Source: Labrenzia sp. CE80
GTDB taxonomy: Bacteria; Pseudomonadota; Alphaproteobacteria; Rhizobiales; Stappiaceae
NCBI RefSeq assembly: GCF_009650605.1
Contig: NZ_WAJT01000003.1
Span: 1 to 64,000 of the forward strand
Direction: 5' to 3'
Length of the DNA stretch: 64,000 bases
Positions within the stretch are counted from its first letter, which is position 1. Every line of letters begins with the position of its first letter. The notes below the pieces were generated by a model, which had not been told where the DNA came from, did no database searches, and worked only from the letters and a program-made list of their open reading frames with translations. Below are positions 18,088 through 29,394 of this stretch, piece after piece. Both the position numbers and the translations under genes were made by a program.

Positions 18088-18345
18088 TCAGGCAGCCAAC
18101 AAGGCGTCCAGCTTGCCGGCACGCTCCAGATCATGAAGCTCGTCACAACCACCGACATGCGTTGCGCCGACAAAGATCTGCGGAAATGTGGAACGGCCAT
18201 TGGCCTTCTGCACCATTTCCTTCTTCAGCTTCGGATCAAAGGTTGCGTCATACTCCACGAAGGAGACGCCCTTCTTCTGCAGCAACCGCTTTGCGGCGGT
18301 GCAAAACCCGCAAAGCTGTCGGGTGTAGATAACAACATCGGCCAT
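18088..18345 (-). CDS. grxC: Glutaredoxin 3
   Basis: Small glutathione-dependent disulfide reductase. The 85-residue protein has a dithiol active site C-G-F-C in 'YTRQLCGFCTAAKRLL' and the glutathione-binding 'STFPQIFVGATHVGGCDEL'. The usual GrxC motif is CPYC, so the Gly-Phe pair between the cysteines is a variation. It starts the minus-strand run grxC-amidase-DUF1178, 32 bases before the amidase start. Confidence 0.93.
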   Translation of the reverse strand: MADVVIYTRQLCGFCTAAKRLLQKKGVSFVEYDATFDPKLKKEMVQKANGRSTFPQIFVGATHVGGCDELHDLERAGKLDALLAA

Positions 18346-18442
18346 TTGAGAACCCTGTTCATTGGTGCGGAGGTTCCGCGATTTGGAGACGTTTATATGG
18401 GCCCTGACCCAATCTGCACAAGCACGAAGCTGTGTTCAAACT

Positions 18443-19225
18443 TTAGTCATAGGCTTCATCGCCGACCGCAATCGCGAATGTCAGCACATCGACCGAGCTC
18501 GCACCTGCAGCTTTTAAAACCTTGGTACAGGCCATAACAGTCGAACCCGTCGTCAGAACGTCGTCGACCAACAGCACGGGTCGGCCATGAAGCGTATTCG
18601 ACCAGCCTTGCCGCAATTCGAAAGCGCCGCGCACATTCTTTTGCCGTTCAGCGGAATCCAACCCTACCTGTTGTCGCGTCCGGCGAGCCCGTCGCAGCAA
18701 CATCGGATCCCAGTCTATTGACGCCTCCCGCGCAATTATCCGGGCAAGATCCGCAGATTGATTGAAACGCCGCTGCAGCAACCGAAGCCGGTGCAGCGGA
18801 ACGGGCATGACGACGGTGTCAGGGGAAATCAGCTCCCGCCCGGCATGAAACATCCACCTGCCCATCGGCTCCGCAAGATCCCTCCGCCGGTTGAACTTCA
18901 ACGCCAGGACAAGGTCGCGGGCGATGCATTGATAGGTGGCAACCGCTCGCAACCGTTCAAAAACTGGCGGATCCGAAAGCGCCCGTGCACTCAAGCCACC
19001 TTCTCCGATGTCATGCGTGAAAGGCGTTCCATAGCGCGCACAAACCGGCGCAGCGATAAACGGCATTTCGCGCCAGCAAACACCACATAAATTGCCAGGC
19101 AAGGAAACACGCGCCTGGCAGCCGATGCACCGCGGCGGCAGCAGAAGGTCAAGAACGGCGCCGGCGACCAGCGACCCGGCACGCGTGGTACGCTCCAGAA
19201 CAGAGTTGTCTGCAAAGCCGGGCAT
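18443..19225 (-). CDS. ComF family protein (phosphoribosyltransferase fold)
   Basis: ComF/GntX-type protein, linked in other bacteria to DNA uptake and recombination. An N-terminal zinc-binding part ('PRCIGCQARVSLPGNLCGVC') precedes a type I phosphoribosyltransferase domain with the PRPP loop 'VLLVDDVLTTGSTV'. I chose the ATG at 19225 (260 residues), which has AGGAGG upstream at 11-12 bases; an ATG at 19264 without a binding site is possible. Divergent from the NDUFAF5-like methyltransferase gene, a pairing often seen in Hyphomicrobiales. Confidence 0.9.
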   Translation of the reverse strand: MPGFADNSVLERTTRAGSLVAGAVLDLLLPPRCIGCQARVSLPGNLCGVCWREMPFIAAPVCARYGTPFTHDIGEGGLSARALSDPPVFERLRAVATYQCIARDLVLALKFNRRRDLAEPMGRWMFHAGRELISPDTVVMPVPLHRLRLLQRRFNQSADLARIIAREASIDWDPMLLRRARRTRQQVGLDSAERQKNVRGAFELRQGWSNTLHGRPVLLVDDVLTTGSTVMACTKVLKAAGASSVDVLTFAIAVGDEAYD

Positions 19226-19325
19226 GAGTTCAGCAACCCTCCTTTCCCCATGCGAGCCTATCATGTTTTGACGCGAACAGCTGGAAAGCCCATATGTAGC
19301 CTCAAGAGACCCATACGGACGCTCA

Positions 19326-20219
19326 ATGACACAACCTGACCTCTTCGACCGCCCATTACTGAAAGCGCGTCGCCGCCGCGCCCTCCGTTCGGCAACGTCC
19401 GGAAGCGACTTCCTGATGCGCGTTGTCGCAGACGATCTCGCCGACCGATTGGCAACAATCAGCCGTACGTTCGGGACCGGTATGGACCTAGGCGGTCATA
19501 CCGGCCTGATCACGTCGGCTCTCCAGGCCAGCGGCAAGATCGACCATGTCTTGCGCGGAGATCTCCTGTGTGAAGATCCTTCCCTTGCAGCCCCCGACTT
19601 CGTCTTCGACGACGCCCTGCCACCTCTGAGAGAAGCAAGTATCGGTTTTATTGCGTCGGCGTTGTCCCTTCACTGGGTCAACGATCTTCCCGGCACGCTT
19701 GTCCAAATTCGCAAGAGCCTGACGCCGGACGGATTGTTCATGGGCGTGCTCTTGGGTAGCGAAACACTGAACGAGCTGAGGGACGTCTTGATGCGCGCTG
19801 AGCTGGAGAGCACAGGCGGCGCAGCACCCCGCGTCTCTCCTTTTGCTGACACTAGGGATCTCGGCAGCTTGCTCCAGCGCGCAGGGTTCGCTCTGCCGGT
19901 TACGGATATGGATCGATTGACCGTCAGATACTCCAACATGTTCGACCTGATGAAGGATTTGCGCGCCATGGGCGCGACGTCAATTCTGAGTGAGCGAAGC
20001 AGGAAGCCCCTGACCAAAACAATCCTGCTAAGGGCCGCAGAGCTTTATGCCCAGGATTACAGCGATCCGGACAGCCGCATTCGCGCGACGTTTTCCCTTG
20101 TCTCGCTCTCAGGCTGGGCACCGCATGAAAGCCAGCAGCAGCCACTGAAACCCGGATCAGCCAAGACACGCCTGGCGGAAGCTCTTGGGGCGAGCGAAAC
20201 ACCCTTAAAGGCAGAATAA
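19326..20219 (+). CDS. SAM-dependent methyltransferase-fold protein, NDUFAF5-like
   Basis: 297 residues with a class I methyltransferase fold of the BioC/NDUFAF5 type. The start 'LFDRPLLKARRRRA' and the region 'IGFIASALSLHWVNDLPG' resemble mitochondrial NDUFAF5, which hydroxylates an arginine of a complex I subunit (NDUFS7). Alphaproteobacteria have complex I and commonly carry this homologue, so a role in complex I assembly is likely by family knowledge. BioC (malonyl-ACP methylation for biotin) is the alternative, but no biotin genes are nearby. The glycine motif is 'MDLGGHTGLI', a slightly altered SAM loop. Confidence 0.75.
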   Translation: MTQPDLFDRPLLKARRRRALRSATSGSDFLMRVVADDLADRLATISRTFGTGMDLGGHTGLITSALQASGKIDHVLRGDLLCEDPSLAAPDFVFDDALPPLREASIGFIASALSLHWVNDLPGTLVQIRKSLTPDGLFMGVLLGSETLNELRDVLMRAELESTGGAAPRVSPFADTRDLGSLLQRAGFALPVTDMDRLTVRYSNMFDLMKDLRAMGATSILSERSRKPLTKTILLRAAELYAQDYSDPDSRIRATFSLVSLSGWAPHESQQQPLKPGSAKTRLAEALGASETPLKAE

Positions 20220-20263
20220 TGCGTTAGTGGGATCGAGGCACGGAAATGTCGAGCGATTTGAAG

Positions 20264-20497
20264 TCAGCTGTCGCTGTCTGCCGTTGATCCGCTGAGCGCG
20301 TCGGCGATGACGCTAAACACATCGTCTCGGATCGTCCCGCCGATCGCACCAAGGGTGGTCAAAATCGCGACACTGATCATTGCCAGAAGAACACCGTATT
20401 CGATCATCGTGTTTCCAGATTCATCGGCGGCAAAAGCCTTCAAGCTGGTCTTGGCCTTCCTAATAAGCGACCTGTCAGTGCGATCATAGACGGTCAT
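20264..20497 (-). CDS. Flp family type IVb pilin (orphan)
   Basis: A 77-residue pilin precursor. The basic leader ends at the prepilin cleavage site, Gly before 'NTMIEYGVLL', with the conserved Glu at mature position 5 followed by Tyr, and a hydrophobic helix follows ('YGVLLAMISVAILTTLGAI'). The tail is short and Ser/Asp-rich. AAAGGA precedes the ATG. No tad assembly genes are within the window, so this is an isolated copy that would depend on a tad locus elsewhere. Confidence 0.9.
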   Translation of the reverse strand: MTVYDRTDRSLIRKAKTSLKAFAADESGNTMIEYGVLLAMISVAILTTLGAIGGTIRDDVFSVIADALSGSTADSDS

Positions 20498-20526
20498 GGA
20501 AGGGTCCTTTCAGCTCAAACAGTGGT

Positions 20527-20934
20527 TTAGGTGGGCACGAGATCCAGCAGGAACGGGATCAAGGGCTCATCTGCAGCCGGCATCGGGTAGTCTCGCAATC
20601 GAACCGGTCTGACCCACTTCAAGGCCTGCCCTTCCCGGCCGACCGGAGTTCCTTCCCACCGACGACAGATGAAAAGTGGCATCAGAAGATGAAAATCTTC
20701 ATAAGCGTGGCTCGCGAAGGTCAAAGGGGCAAGGCACGCTTCGTTAACACTAAGGCCGAGCTCCTCGTCCAGCTCACGGATGAGTGTCTCCTCAGGCCGT
20801 TCGCCAGTCTCGATTTTTCCGCCTGGAAATTCCCACAAACCCGCCATTGATTTTCCCTCAGGACGCTGCGCGAGAAGGATGCGTCCGTCCGCATCGACCA
20901 GGGCACATGCGGCAACGAGTACAATGCGGCTCAT
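20527..20934 (-). CDS. mutT: 8-oxo-dGTP diphosphatase (MutT)
   Basis: Nudix hydrolase that removes oxidised 8-oxo-dGTP from the nucleotide pool. The Nudix box G-x5-E-x7-R-E-x2-E-E-x-G is complete in 'GKIETGERPEETLIRELDEE', preceded by 'LLAQRPEGKSMAGLWEFPG' as in MutT. I use the inner ATG at 20934 (135 residues), since 'MSRIVLVAACALVD' fits the family; a start at 20958 adds eight residues. It lies about 100 bases downstream of argJ, a common alphaproteobacterial pairing. Confidence 0.93.
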   Translation of the reverse strand: MSRIVLVAACALVDADGRILLAQRPEGKSMAGLWEFPGGKIETGERPEETLIRELDEELGLSVNEACLAPLTFASHAYEDFHLLMPLFICRRWEGTPVGREGQALKWVRPVRLRDYPMPAADEPLIPFLLDLVPT

Positions 20935-21034
20935 AAGGGCTGTTCCACTGCAAGACATCGCAATAACGGTTGATTCACCATATTGCGGAGAGCTTTAATC
21001 AAATGGGTAAAAGGCATCGCGAAGGTTGCTTACC

Positions 21035-22276
21035 TCAGCTGCGATAGTCGCCATTGATCGCGACATATTCCTTGGTGAGGTCGCAGGTCCACACACGTGC
21101 CTGCCCCTCGCCAAGTCCGAGATCAACGCGAATGACGATGTCTTCTTCCTTCATGACAGCGGAAGCAGCATCCTCGCTGTAGTCGGCATCACGCTCTCCG
21201 TCGACAGCAACGCGCACATCTCCAAACCAGATCGCCAGCTTGTCCCTGTCGGCCGGCTCTCCGGCCTTGCCGACGGCCATGACGACGCGGCCCCAGTTGG
21301 CGTCTTCACCCGCAACTGCAGTCTTCACCAGGGGCGAATTTGCGATCGAAAGGGCAATCGTCCGCGCTGATGTGTCGGTTTCGGCACCCTCGACCTGCAC
21401 TTCAACGAATTTGCGCGCGCCTTCTCCATCACGCGCGATCTGCTGAGCCAGATTTTGCATCAAGTCGCCCAAGGCGGCTCGAACGGTCGCAAGGCGTGGG
21501 TCATCCAGCGCGTCCAGCTTTGAAATTCCACGCCTTTCGGCAGCTCCCGTCGCAAACAGCAAAACGGTGTCGGACGTCGACGTGTCGCTATCTACGGTAA
21601 CCGAATTGAAGCTTTCATCCGTTTCGCCCGACAAGAGCGATTGCAGAACGGGGGGCGAAATAGCAGCATCCGTGAAAATGAAGGAAAGCATGGTGGCCAT
21701 GTCAGGCGCGATCATGCCGGCGCCCTTTGCCATGCCGTTGATGGTGATGGTCTTACCGTCGATCTCAACGCTCGCCGTCGCCACCTTCGGATATGTATCT
21801 GTGGTCATGATCGACTTGGCAGCGTCCAGCCAGCTGGAGGGCTTTTCGGCCGCTGCAAGCTCGTCGATCACATCCTCGAACTTCTCGGCATCAAGCGGCT
21901 CACCGATAACCCCGGTCGATGCCAAGAAGATGTCTGCGGGACCACACGCAAGCGCCCTTGCTGCGATCTTTGCCGAAAGCTCGACCGCCGACTTTCCCTT
22001 CTTGCCGGTGAAGGCGTTAGCATTTCCCGAGTTCACCAGAAGTCCGCGCGCGTGGCCGTTTGAAAGGATCGACTTGCACCAGTCAACCGGCGCCGACGAA
22101 CACTTCGATCGGGTGAAAACACCTGCAACGGTTGTTCCCTCGTCAAGCGACGCCAGAAGAACGTCGGTCCGTCCCTTGTATTTGATGCCTGCTTCCGCGG
22201 TGGCGAAACGAACGCCGTCGAGGTCCGGCATGTCGGGATAGGACTTTGGGGCGAGCGGGGACACTGTCGAGGCCAT
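21035..22276 (-). CDS. argJ: Bifunctional ornithine acetyltransferase/N-acetylglutamate synthase
   Basis: Transfers acetyl from N-acetylornithine to glutamate in arginine synthesis, allowing acetyl recycling. The precursor cleaves itself before the Thr of 'MIAPDMATMLSFIFTD'; this Thr becomes the nucleophile of the beta chain. 413 residues, full length. CAGGAG precedes the ATG. The strong terminator just upstream isolates it from the isomerase gene, so it has its own promoter. Confidence 0.96.
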   Translation of the reverse strand: MASTVSPLAPKSYPDMPDLDGVRFATAEAGIKYKGRTDVLLASLDEGTTVAGVFTRSKCSSAPVDWCKSILSNGHARGLLVNSGNANAFTGKKGKSAVELSAKIAARALACGPADIFLASTGVIGEPLDAEKFEDVIDELAAAEKPSSWLDAAKSIMTTDTYPKVATASVEIDGKTITINGMAKGAGMIAPDMATMLSFIFTDAAISPPVLQSLLSGETDESFNSVTVDSDTSTSDTVLLFATGAAERRGISKLDALDDPRLATVRAALGDLMQNLAQQIARDGEGARKFVEVQVEGAETDTSARTIALSIANSPLVKTAVAGEDANWGRVVMAVGKAGEPADRDKLAIWFGDVRVAVDGERDADYSEDAASAVMKEEDIVIRVDLGLGEGQARVWTCDLTKEYVAINGDYRS

Positions 22277-22303
22277 AGGCCTAACTCCTGTTGCAGCTGA
22301 GCG

Positions 22304-22350
22304 TAAAAAAACCGCTCCGGTTCCGGCTCTTATGCCTTCGCCGGAGCGGT
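22304..22350 (-). terminator. Rho-independent terminator of the peptidyl-prolyl isomerase gene
   Basis: A perfect 10-bp inverted repeat, ACCGCTCCGG (22311-22320) and CCGGAGCGGT (22341-22350), with a 20-base loop. On the minus strand it is followed directly by seven T's, ending transcription before argJ. Confidence 0.87.
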
Positions 22351-22395
22351 CTCGTAAAGGGACTATTTGCGCGGGCCCGCAGGCCGCTTAAGATC

Positions 22396-23250
22396 CTACT
22401 GAGCGGCAGGATCGGCCTTTGCCAGGTCCTCATCGAGAATCTCGACAGGATGCTCGGCTTTCAGCTGATCCATGGTCTTGGTGTAAAGATCACGAATCAA
22501 CTGCTGGCGCAGGTTTGCCGAGACTGCTTCAAAGGTCGGCTTTTCCTGGCGGCGTTTTTCTTCGAGCAAGATAACGTGCCATCCGAATTGCGTCTCGACC
22601 GGTTCGGCCGTGAATGTACCTGTTTCGAGCTTGAGAGCTGCTTCCTCGAACGCCGGGACCATTTGTCCCTTGGCAAAGAAACCCAGATCGCCGCCGTTCG
22701 GACCCGATGGACCAGTCGACTTCTCCTTGGCAAGTTCTGCGAAATCCGCACCGCCTTCGAGCTGTTCGATCACAGCTTCTGCCTCGGCCTTTTCCTTGAC
22801 CAGAATATGCCGGGCCTTCATTTCTTCAGGACCTTCAAAGTCGGCATATTCCTTATCATAGGCTGCCTTCAGATCGTCGTCGCTGACGGCACCATCAATT
22901 TTCTGTGCCAGGTAAGCGTTGCGTAGCGCCCGCAGTGTCAGGAAATCGACCTGTTTCTGGAAGTCTGCATCCTTGTCGATTTCAGCCGTTTTCGCAGCCT
23001 GAGCCAGCAATTCCATGTCGACAAGAACGTCGAGAAGGATTGCACGCCACTGCGCCGGCGGAAATCTTTGCAGCTCCTGCCCAAGGTCCTGGGCTGCAAA
23101 AGCAAGATCTGCTTCTGTAATTTCAGAAGTGCCAACCGTCGCCACAACGTCGTCCGGCTCAGCGGCAAAAACCGCAGAAGTCCCCAACGTCAAGGCAAGA
23201 GCAGGGACCAGAAGCGAGCGGGCTTGCCGACGCATGGAAAAACGGAACAT
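22396..23250 (-). CDS. Periplasmic parvulin-type peptidyl-prolyl cis-trans isomerase
   Basis: SurA/PpiC-like folding factor for exported proteins. A signal peptide is clear at residues 1-30 ('LLVPALALTLGTSAVFAAEP'), followed by a SurA-type helical N-terminal region and a rotamase domain at about residues 140-235 ('ARHILVKEKAEAEAVIEQLE', 'GGDLGFFAKGQMVPAFEEAA'). 284 residues. AAAGGA lies before the ATG. It is divergent from secA, so an export motor and a periplasmic folding factor share one regulatory region, a conserved alphaproteobacterial pairing. Confidence 0.92.
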   Translation of the reverse strand: MFRFSMRRQARSLLVPALALTLGTSAVFAAEPDDVVATVGTSEITEADLAFAAQDLGQELQRFPPAQWRAILLDVLVDMELLAQAAKTAEIDKDADFQKQVDFLTLRALRNAYLAQKIDGAVSDDDLKAAYDKEYADFEGPEEMKARHILVKEKAEAEAVIEQLEGGADFAELAKEKSTGPSGPNGGDLGFFAKGQMVPAFEEAALKLETGTFTAEPVETQFGWHVILLEEKRRQEKPTFEAVSANLRQQLIRDLYTKTMDQLKAEHPVEILDEDLAKADPAAQ

Positions 23251-23330
23251 TGGAAGTCCTTTTTACTTGGGACATGAATTCTAGCCGCCCTGACCACCAG
23301 GACGGGGCAACTTTGCTGAAAGCAGCGCCG

Positions 23331-23359
23331 TTGACAAGCTTTGGGGGCCCTCTTATCTG
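23331..23359 (+). promoter_or_regulatory. Likely secA promoter
   Basis: A perfect -35 box TTGACA (23331-23336), a 17-base spacer and the -10 box TATCTG (23354-23359) point toward secA. The start site would lie near 23366, giving a leader of about 150 bases. Confidence 0.6.
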
Positions 23360-23517
23360 TCGAGCGTCCTGTCTTCGGATATGGATGGCACCTTTGCCTC
23401 GGGTTTCCGCCTGCGCTTCGTCGCTGGTTGGAGAACGTGGACAGCAATTGAGACGATTTCATGGGCAGGCGCCATGCCGTTCGAACCGGTGCCGCTCTAC
23501 AGGGGAAGGACCGCCAC

Positions 23518-26259
<2,742 letters not shown>

Positions 26260-26282
26260 TTTCTTTCCAAACAGACATTAGG

Positions 26283-26317
26283 AAAGGCCGGTTCTCTCAG
26301 AGGGCTGGCCTTTTTTG
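26283..26317 (+). terminator. Rho-independent terminator of secA
   Basis: AAAGGCCGG (26283-26291) pairs with CTGGCCTTT (26305-26313) including one G-T pair, extendable with further weak pairs to a short loop, and is followed by a T-run. It separates secA from the glycosyltransferase cassette. Confidence 0.85.
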
Positions 26318-26357
26318 ATGAATTGCGGCAGTTTGCGCGCAAAGCGCAGGGTGATTG

Positions 26358-27380
26358 ATGCAAGCTTCAAGAGATGGCCAGATTTACATAGGGCGGCGAG
26401 CCGAGGCCCGGCCTGCAACACCTCTGATCAGCATCGTCGTGCCTGCCTATAACGAAGCGGAGGTTCTGGATCATTTCCTGACCGACACCCGCGCCGTTCT
26501 GGATCCCATGGGTCTTCCCTATGAATATGTTTTCATTGATGACGGCAGTCGCGATGAAACGGCAAACATCATCGCTTCCCATTTGGACGGCGGCCTGCCC
26601 GGTCGGCTTGTGGCCCTGTCTCGCAACTTCGGCAAGGAAGCGGCCCTGACGGCCGGCCTCGCTCATGCGAAAGGTGATGTGATCGTGGTCATTGACGCAG
26701 ATCTTCAAGACCCGCCGGAATTGATCCCGCAGATGATCGATGGCTGGCGCGCCGGATATGACGTCGTCTACGGGTTGCGCGTTGACCGGTCGTCGGACAC
26801 GCTCTTGAAGCGCCGCTCGGCCGAGCTGTTTTACCGCCTGTTCAACCGGCTATCCAACATCGACATGCCCGCAAATGCAGGCGACTTCCGGCTCATTGAC
26901 CGCACGGTTGTTGAGGCGCTTATGCGCTTGCCGGAAAGCAATCGCTTCATGAAGGGCCTTTTTGCCTGGGTCGGCTTCCCGTCCGTTGCCTTGCCCTACG
27001 AGCGGCCAGAGCGCAGGGCTGGCAACGGCAAGTGGAATTATTGGAAGCTGTGGAACTTCGCGATCGATGGTCTGACCGGTTTCACCACCATGCCTCTGCG
27101 CATCTGGCTCTACGGCGGCGCTTTGGTGGCGACGCTGTCCTTCGCCTATGCCGCCTATCTGATCATCCGCGTCATGGCTTACGGCATTGATGTTCCAGGC
27201 TACGCATCCTTGATGGTCGGCTTGTTGTTCTTCTCAGGCGTCCAGCTCCTGTCGGTCGGCATGATCGGCGAATATGTGGCGCGGCTCTTCAACGAAGCGA
27301 AACAACGTCCTGTCTACCTCGTTCAGGATGTCATTGAAGGTGCATCCGCCGACCAGGGGTCATCCGCTGATGACAAGTGA
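26358..27380 (+). CDS. Glycosyltransferase family 2 (polyprenyl-phosphate sugar transferase-like)
   Basis: GtrB/ArnC/DPM1-type enzyme that puts a sugar on undecaprenyl phosphate at the cytoplasmic face. 340 residues: a GT-A domain with 'YEYVFIDDGSRDET' and the metal-binding DAD in 'VIDADLQDPPELIPQM', then two C-terminal membrane helices ('IWLYGGALVATLSFAYAAYL' and 'YASLMVGLLFFSGVQLLSV'). The next gene, a GtrA flippase, overlaps its end by 11 bases and a GT39 transferase follows: a three-gene cassette. The sugar cannot be told from sequence. Confidence 0.9.
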   Translation: MQASRDGQIYIGRRAEARPATPLISIVVPAYNEAEVLDHFLTDTRAVLDPMGLPYEYVFIDDGSRDETANIIASHLDGGLPGRLVALSRNFGKEAALTAGLAHAKGDVIVVIDADLQDPPELIPQMIDGWRAGYDVVYGLRVDRSSDTLLKRRSAELFYRLFNRLSNIDMPANAGDFRLIDRTVVEALMRLPESNRFMKGLFAWVGFPSVALPYERPERRAGNGKWNYWKLWNFAIDGLTGFTTMPLRIWLYGGALVATLSFAYAAYLIIRVMAYGIDVPGYASLMVGLLFFSGVQLLSVGMIGEYVARLFNEAKQRPVYLVQDVIEGASADQGSSADDK

Positions 27381-27822
27381 TGCGCGCTCCTATCAGGATC
27401 GTGCCAAGGCGGAAGCAGGCACGGCATTCCGGTTCGCCATTGTCGGCGGAGTGGCCACGCTTACCCATGCCGGAGTTGCCTTGTTGCTGCTGGAAAGCGG
27501 ATTGCTCCCTGCATTCCTGGCAAATGTTGGCGGCTTCGTGATTGCGTTTGCAGTTTCTTTCCTGGGCCATCATCACTGGAGCTTCAGAACAGAAAACAGC
27601 GGCGCAGAAGCGGGCCGGCGAATGCGCCGATTCTTTCTGCTAGCTCTCGCCGGTTTCGCGTTAAATTCCAGCGTCCTGGCCGGTTGGCTTGGTCTGACCT
27701 CCTGGCCCGAGAGCCTCGGCATTCTGTTCTCCATTGCCGTCGTTCCTGCCCTCACATTTCTCGGCGCGCGCCTGTGGGCTTTTTCGGCCAAACCGGACGC
27801 CCCCGTTCAAGACAAGAGCTGA
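27370..27822 (+). CDS. GtrA family membrane protein (putative lipid-linked sugar flippase)
   Basis: 150-residue GtrA-like protein with four predicted membrane helices ('FAIVGGVATLTHAGVALLLL', 'FLANVGGFVIAFAVSFLGHH', 'FFLLALAGFALNSSVLAGWL', 'LGILFSIAVVPALTFLGARL'). The 'GHHHWSF' before the cytoplasmic loop resembles the family's 'N..W.F' signature. Family members are thought to flip polyprenyl-phosphate sugars. The ATG at 27370 overlaps the preceding stop by 11 bases, implying translational coupling; a start at 27274 would lie deep inside the upstream gene. Confidence 0.88.
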   Translation: MTSDARSYQDRAKAEAGTAFRFAIVGGVATLTHAGVALLLLESGLLPAFLANVGGFVIAFAVSFLGHHHWSFRTENSGAEAGRRMRRFFLLALAGFALNSSVLAGWLGLTSWPESLGILFSIAVVPALTFLGARLWAFSAKPDAPVQDKS

Positions 27823-27828
27823 TAACCC

Positions 27829-29337
27829 GTGACAGCCTCCCGCGCCGCGTTCGTCTACGTCGCAAGCATTTCGCTCCTCTGGGCCCTCATACCGACGCTG
27901 TTCTTTCCAAACCCACCTCTGGATGTGGTGGAAGGCTATGCTTGGGGCCGCGAGCTCGCGTTGGGCTACACCAAGCACCCGCCAATGCAGGCCTGGTTGC
28001 TGGAGCTGACCTATCGTATCACCGGCGGCGGGACTTTTGGCGGCTACTGGCTGAGCCAGATTTCAATCGCGCTTGGCTATTGGTGCATCTGGCATCTTGC
28101 AAAGCGGCTTGGATTGACGAGCTGGCAGGCTTTCTGGTCAATCGTGCTGACCAGCGCCACATTTTATTTCACCCTGCCGGCGCCGGAGTTCAACCCGAAC
28201 ATTCTGCAGATTCCGGTCTGGGCCGGAATGATCCTGGTCTTTCATCGGGCTCTTGAGCGCGGCCAGCTGCTCGATTGGCTTTTGCTAGGAGCGATCGCAG
28301 CCTTTGGTCTTTACACCAAGTATTTCGTCGCGCTGTTGATTGGAGTAACCGGCCTTTACACCCTCATCCGGCCGGACGCCCGCAAGCATCTGTTGACGCC
28401 CGGACCATGGATCACGGCTGCAACATGCGTCGCACTTTTGGTTCCGCATATCCTCTGGCTTGTCGAAGCCGATTTCCTGACCTTCAAATATGCAGCAAGC
28501 AGAAGCCGGAGCGCCGTCTCCTGGATTGAGCATGTAACCAACCCGATCAATTTTCTGGGCGCCCAGATCGCAAATCATGCAGGGCTATTCATCACATTGA
28601 TCTCGGGCTTCGGCATCGCTGGCATCAAGGTACTTCGCACGAAGCTCACGGGGCAAGACACCGGCGAGACCGCCAAGAGAGAAGCATTCTTCCTCATATG
28701 GTTTGCGGCCCTCCCCCTATGCGTTGTTCTTCTGCTCTCTGTGATAACCGGAGGCGAATTCGAGCACATGTGGGGCACACCCATGTTTGTTCTGTCAGGG
28801 ATCGTCGCTGTGCGTTTCCTGAAACTGCCCGACAACTGGGCCCATCCACGCGGAGCCCTGATCACCGCGATCGTCATTCAGGTCATTTTTCTGGGCGTGA
28901 TTTCCAGCCAGGCGCTGCTCGAGCCTCTCTGGAAAACGAAGCACACGCGTATGCATTATCCCGGCCATGACATTGCCGACATGCTCTCTTCGAAATGGCG
29001 CGAGGAGATGGGAACAGATCTTCCCTATGTCGCCGGCGACATGTGGTCATCTGCCAATGTGACCATCCATGCCGGCGAACGCCCATCGATGTTCTATCTC
29101 CATGACACAACCCTTAGCCCCTGGATCAGTCTCGACGACGTCCAACGCAAAGGCGTGATGCTGGTCTGGCGCGGAGATCGGGCAACACCGCCGGAGGAGT
29201 TGGTAAAATTTTATCCAGACGCCAATCGCGACGGAACGCAGATCTTCCCTGCATTTGTCTACGGCAGCATACCGCCGATACAAATCAACTGGGTCATTAT
29301 CCCTCCCGGAAAAGTCGCAGAAAAACCCATTCGCTAG
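27829..29337 (+). CDS. GT39 family (ArnT/PMT-like) membrane glycosyltransferase
   Basis: 502-residue polytopic protein resembling dolichyl/undecaprenyl-phosphate-sugar transferases. The first periplasmic loop has the acidic and His-Pro signature 'PPLDVVEGYAWGRELALGY' then 'TKHPPMQAWLLEL', typical of GT39/ArnT. About ten membrane helices follow, then a C-terminal periplasmic domain. It begins with GTG six bases after the GtrA stop. Together with GT2 and GtrA it forms a complete route: charge the lipid, flip it, transfer the sugar outside. The acceptor (lipid A, O-antigen, protein or other polymer) is unknown. Confidence 0.86.
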   Translation: MTASRAAFVYVASISLLWALIPTLFFPNPPLDVVEGYAWGRELALGYTKHPPMQAWLLELTYRITGGGTFGGYWLSQISIALGYWCIWHLAKRLGLTSWQAFWSIVLTSATFYFTLPAPEFNPNILQIPVWAGMILVFHRALERGQLLDWLLLGAIAAFGLYTKYFVALLIGVTGLYTLIRPDARKHLLTPGPWITAATCVALLVPHILWLVEADFLTFKYAASRSRSAVSWIEHVTNPINFLGAQIANHAGLFITLISGFGIAGIKVLRTKLTGQDTGETAKREAFFLIWFAALPLCVVLLLSVITGGEFEHMWGTPMFVLSGIVAVRFLKLPDNWAHPRGALITAIVIQVIFLGVISSQALLEPLWKTKHTRMHYPGHDIADMLSSKWREEMGTDLPYVAGDMWSSANVTIHAGERPSMFYLHDTTLSPWISLDDVQRKGVMLVWRGDRATPPEELVKFYPDANRDGTQIFPAFVYGSIPPIQINWVIIPPGKVAEKPIR

Positions 29338-29394
29338 GCCCTTGCGAACCACTTCGCACTTGGTGAGCCGCAGAGCACCGAGTATCGTCGAGCC

